A DNA stretch of 64,000 nucleotides from an uncultured Hyphomicrobiales bacterium (GTDB lineage: Bacteria; Pseudomonadota; Alphaproteobacteria; Rhizobiales; Xanthobacteraceae), in NCBI GenBank assembly GCA_903878085.1, contig CAIRGJ010000008.1:124001-188000 (forward strand), written 5' to 3'. Below the pieces are notes generated by a model, which saw nothing but the letters and a program-made list of their open reading frames with translations, was not told where the DNA came from and ran no database searches. Position numbers and translations under genes: made by a program. Below, in pieces: positions 61,276 to 64,000 of the stretch (its first letter is position 1; the number at the start of each line of letters is the position of its first letter).

Positions 61276-62052
61276 ATGCTCGATAAACAAGTGAGGCCGG
61301 GTTTTGATCTGTCCAATCCGATGCGGCGCGCAAGGCTGCTGATGTTTTCAACGAAACGGATCGTCGCATCGCCCATATTCCAAGGCGCCGTCGGCACGGC
61401 GGCGGCGTGGTATTTGAAATTCGTCTGGAACACCAGCCGGGGAACCGTCGACCCGCCGAACATCTTCGACACCATCGAGACCCCGGTTATCGTCGCGATG
61501 TGGCACGGCCAGCATTTCATGGCGCCGTTCATCCAGCCGGCCAAGACCGAAAAATTCCGCGCCAAGGTGTTGATCTCGCGCCATCGCGATGGCGCGATCA
61601 ACGCCATCGCCGCCGAGCGGCTCGGCATCGGCACCATCCGCGGTTCCGGCGCCCATAACGGCGAATTTCACCGCAAAGGCGGCGCGGCGGCATTCACCGA
61701 AATGCTGCGCGCGCTCGAAGAAGGCTACAACATGGCGATCACCGCCGACGTGCCGAAGATTTCGCGCATCGCCGGCATGGGCGTGGTCAAGTTGGCGCAG
61801 TATTCCGGCCGGCCGATCTATCCGGCGGCGATGGCCAGCAGCCGCCGCATTCAACTGAAAAATTGGGACCGCAGCGCGATCAATCTGCCGTTCAGCCGCA
61901 TCGCGCTGGTCGCAGGCGCGCCGATCACGGTGCCGCGCGACGCCGACACCGCGGCGCTGGAGGCCGCCAGGCAACTGGTACAGAACGAGCTTAACCGCGT
62001 CACCGCGGCGGCCTACGCCATCGTCGATCGCACCGGGAGCCGGACGCCGTGA
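61276..62052 (+). CDS. DUF374 lysophospholipid acyltransferase-like protein
   Basis: A 258-residue protein of the LpxL/LABLAT superfamily: VAMWHGQHFMAPF (H-x4-type acyltransferase motif), ISRHRDGAINAIAAERLGIGTIRGSGAH, RALEEGYNMAITADVPK. Position between DUF4170 and waaA suggests acyl transfer to a lipid A or core precursor. ATG 61276 used; GTG 61243 possible. The last 4 bases overlap waaA. Confidence 0.83.
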   Translation: MLDKQVRPGFDLSNPMRRARLLMFSTKRIVASPIFQGAVGTAAAWYLKFVWNTSRGTVDPPNIFDTIETPVIVAMWHGQHFMAPFIQPAKTEKFRAKVLISRHRDGAINAIAAERLGIGTIRGSGAHNGEFHRKGGAAAFTEMLRALEEGYNMAITADVPKISRIAGMGVVKLAQYSGRPIYPAAMASSRRIQLKNWDRSAINLPFSRIALVAGAPITVPRDADTAALEAARQLVQNELNRVTAAAYAIVDRTGSRTP

Positions 62053-63350
62053 GCGACGAACTCACCGTAGCGCTGCGCACCTACCGCCTGATCTCGGCGG
62101 CGGTCATGCCGATCGTGCCGCTGCTGCTGGCGCGCCGGGTCAAGCGCGGCAAAGAGGATCGCGAGCGCGTCTCGGAACGGCGCGGCGAGGCCAGCCTGCC
62201 GCGGCCGGATGGCGCGCTGATCTGGCTGCACGCGGCCAGCGTCGGCGAACTGGCGAGCGTACTGCCGCTGATCGAGCGCATCAGTTCGCGCGGCGTGAAT
62301 GTGCTGGTGACCACCGGCACGGTGACGTCGGGCGGGCTGGCCGAGCAGCGGTTGCCGCGCGGCGTCGTTCATCAATACGTGCCGGTCGATGTGCCATATT
62401 ACGTGCGCCGGTTTCTCGGTCATTGGCAGCCCGATCTGGTGCTGTTCGTCGAATCCGATCTGTGGCCGAACATAATGATCGAGACGTCGCAGCGCGGCGT
62501 GCCTATGATCCTGGTCAATGCCAGGCTGTCGGAGAATTCGTTCCACCGCTGGCGTCAATTGCCGCGCACCATCGGCAATCTGCTGAAGCGTTTCGATCTG
62601 TGCCTGGCGGGCACGCCGGACGACGCCTTGCGTCTGAGCGATCTGGGCGCGCCGCGCGTCGTTACCACCGGCAATCTGAAACTCGACGTGCCGGCGCCGT
62701 CCGCCGACGCCACGCAACTCGCGCAATTGACGGATGCCATCGCCGGCCGGCCGGTGATCGCCGCGACATCGACCCATCCCGGTGAAGACGACATCGTCAT
62801 CGCGGCGCACAAGCGGTTGACGAGCAGTTTTCCGAATTTGCTGACGCTGATCGCACCGCGCCATCCTGAGCGCGGCGCGACAATCGCCGGGATCGCCGCC
62901 GCCGGCTTGAACGTGCGGCTGCGCTCGCGCGGCGAACTGCCCGATGCCACGACCGGCATTTATGTCGCCGACACCATGGGCGAGTTGGGCCTGATCTATC
63001 GTGTCGCGCCGTTGGTGTTTATCGGCGGTTCGCTGGTTCCCCATGGCGGGCAAAATCCGATCGAGGCGGCAAAACTCGGCGCGGCGATCCTGCACGGCCC
63101 GCATGTGTGGAATTTCGCCGAGATCTATGCCGCGCTGGACAAGGCCCATGGCGCCGAGCTGATCACCGACGGCGACCGGCTCACCGCGGGCTTCGGCGCC
63201 TGGCTCAGCGACACCAAGACCGCCGCGCACGTCGCCGGCGTCGGCCGCAACACCGTCGATGCGCTGGGCGGCGCACTCGAGCATACGCTAAAGTCGCTCG
63301 ACCCCTATCTGATGCAGTTGCAACTGCGGCAGCGAGCTTACAATGCGTGA
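62049..63350 (+). CDS. waaA: 3-deoxy-D-manno-octulosonic acid transferase
   Basis: A 433-residue GT-B glycosyltransferase anchored by an N-terminal helix (about 10-30). IWLHAASVGELASVLPLIE with the catalytic Glu, PVDVPYYVRRFLGHWQPDLVLFVESDLWPN, NARLSENSF, IAPRHPERG, and GGSLVPHGGQNPIEAA. It adds Kdo to lipid IVA. GTG 62049 overlaps the acyltransferase stop (GTGA). Confidence 0.95.
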   Translation: MSDELTVALRTYRLISAAVMPIVPLLLARRVKRGKEDRERVSERRGEASLPRPDGALIWLHAASVGELASVLPLIERISSRGVNVLVTTGTVTSGGLAEQRLPRGVVHQYVPVDVPYYVRRFLGHWQPDLVLFVESDLWPNIMIETSQRGVPMILVNARLSENSFHRWRQLPRTIGNLLKRFDLCLAGTPDDALRLSDLGAPRVVTTGNLKLDVPAPSADATQLAQLTDAIAGRPVIAATSTHPGEDDIVIAAHKRLTSSFPNLLTLIAPRHPERGATIAGIAAAGLNVRLRSRGELPDATTGIYVADTMGELGLIYRVAPLVFIGGSLVPHGGQNPIEAAKLGAAILHGPHVWNFAEIYAALDKAHGAELITDGDRLTAGFGAWLSDTKTAAHVAGVGRNTVDALGGALEHTLKSLDPYLMQLQLRQRAYNA

Positions 63351-64000
63351 TCCGGCCTTCTGGTGGCGCGACGGCTCGTTTATTGCGGGCTTGCTCGCAC
63401 CGCTGGGCGCCGTCTATGGCGCCATCGCCGCACGGCGTATGGCCAAGACAGGCGCGCGCGCCGGCGTGCCGGTGATCTGCGTCGGCAATTTCACCCTCGG
63501 CGGCGCCGGCAAGACGCCGACCGCGATGTGGCTCGCCAAGACATTGAAGGCGGCGGGCGAGCAGCCGTGCTGCCTGAGCCGCGGCTATGGCGGCAGCGAT
63601 GCGGGGCCAAAGCTGGTCGATCCGCAGACCGACGCCGCCTCGCAGGTCGGCGACGAGGCGCTGCTGCTGGCGCGCGTCGCACCGACCATCGTCTCGCGCG
63701 ACCGCGTGGCGGGCGCGCTGGCGGCCACCGCGACCGGCGCCAGCGTCATCGTCATGGACGACGGCTTGCAGAATGCGTCGTTGCTAAAGGACTTCACGCT
63801 CGCGGTGGTCGATGGACGGCGCGGCGTCGGCAACGGCTACGTGTTTCCCGCCGGACCGTTGCGCGCGCCGCTCGACGCGCAACTCGCGCGCTGCGACGCG
63901 CTGCTGATCATTGGCGATGCGCAACATGCGGCCGGCGTAATCGCCGCCGCTGGCAAGCGGCCGATTTTCCACGGCCGGCTGGTGCCTGACCCGGCCGCGC
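63343..64000 (+). CDS. lpxK: Tetraacyldisaccharide 4'-kinase, 5' part
   Basis: ATG 63343 overlaps the waaA stop by 8 bases. The 219 visible codons read RDPAFWWRDGSFIAGLLAPLGAVYG, Walker A VGNFTLGGAGKTPTAMWLA, LSRGYGG, VGDEALLLA, VIVMDDGLQNASLLKDFTLAVVDG (Walker B and conserved DDGxQ). The frame is open to the window end. LpxK phosphorylates the 4' position of the lipid A disaccharide. Confidence 0.93.
   Translation, partial: MRDPAFWWRDGSFIAGLLAPLGAVYGAIAARRMAKTGARAGVPVICVGNFTLGGAGKTPTAMWLAKTLKAAGEQPCCLSRGYGGSDAGPKLVDPQTDAASQVGDEALLLARVAPTIVSRDRVAGALAATATGASVIVMDDGLQNASLLKDFTLAVVDGRRGVGNGYVFPAGPLRAPLDAQLARCDALLIIGDAQHAAGVIAAAGKRPIFHGRLVPDPAA

Overview
The window is a 64-kb stretch of high-GC chromosome from an alphaproteobacterium. 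It most resembles Hyphomicrobiales of the Bradyrhizobium / Rhodopseudomonas / Pseudolabrys type. The assignment rests on the gene order of the division and cell-wall (dcw) cluster, a DAP-type MurE, FtsZ with a long C-terminal linker, the BA14K, DUF6101, DUF4170 and DUF3309 small families, and intergenic palindromes of the kind common in that group. No tRNA or rRNA gene, CRISPR array or insertion sequence was seen.

Layout. 1-6.6 kb holds assorted genes, mostly on the + strand: a partial BA14K protein, an FkbM methyltransferase bracketed by relics of a hemerythrin gene, the hemerythrin gene itself, prmA, a small conserved protein, an aminopeptidase P and an MFS exporter. 6.6-38.1 kb is one long minus-strand dcw superlocus, transcribed mraZ-rsmH-ftsL-ftsI-murE-murF-mraY-murD-[insert]-ftsW-murG-[insert]-murC-[TA pair]-murB-ddl-ftsQ-ftsA-ftsZ-lpxC-bamD-recN-ligA. 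Three insertions break the usual order. The first is a compact four-gene module between murD and ftsW: a second lspA, a divergent lgt, a LamG-domain lipoprotein frameshifted at a C9 tract, and a YiiX-type papain-like hydrolase. The second is an oppositely oriented L,D-transpeptidase between murG and murC. The third is a type II toxin-antitoxin pair fused by ATGA overlaps between murC and murB. The mraZ promoter carries three TGGG boxes at exact 10-bp spacing, the expected MraZ autoregulatory operator.

38.4-54.9 kb holds a peptidoglycan amidase, rnpB (RNase P RNA) with its terminator, a DevBCA-like ABC export operon, several small enzymes, an alpha/beta-hydrolase-LuxR fusion regulator, an unrecognised membrane protein with an internal duplication, a DctPQM TRAP transporter and, divergent from it, a fused HyuA-HyuB hydantoinase/oxoprolinase.

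54.9-57.5 kb is a ubiT-ubiU-ubiV operon for oxygen-independent ubiquinone synthesis preceded by a perfect FNR/FixK box. A second, near-perfect box precedes the ABC operon and a DUF3309 gene. This suggests an organism that respires under low oxygen. 57.5-64 kb carries a small secreted protein, DUF6101, pmbA (tldE), a CysQ/IMPase-like phosphatase, DUF4170, a DUF374 acyltransferase, waaA and the 5' part of lpxK, an LPS-core/lipid A run cut by the window edge.

The strongest candidate for something undescribed is the lspA-lgt-LamG-YiiX module. It looks like a dedicated lipoprotein maturation pair with its own, unusual, lipoprotein client and a hydrolase, lodged inside the division cluster with a private promoter and operator-like palindrome.
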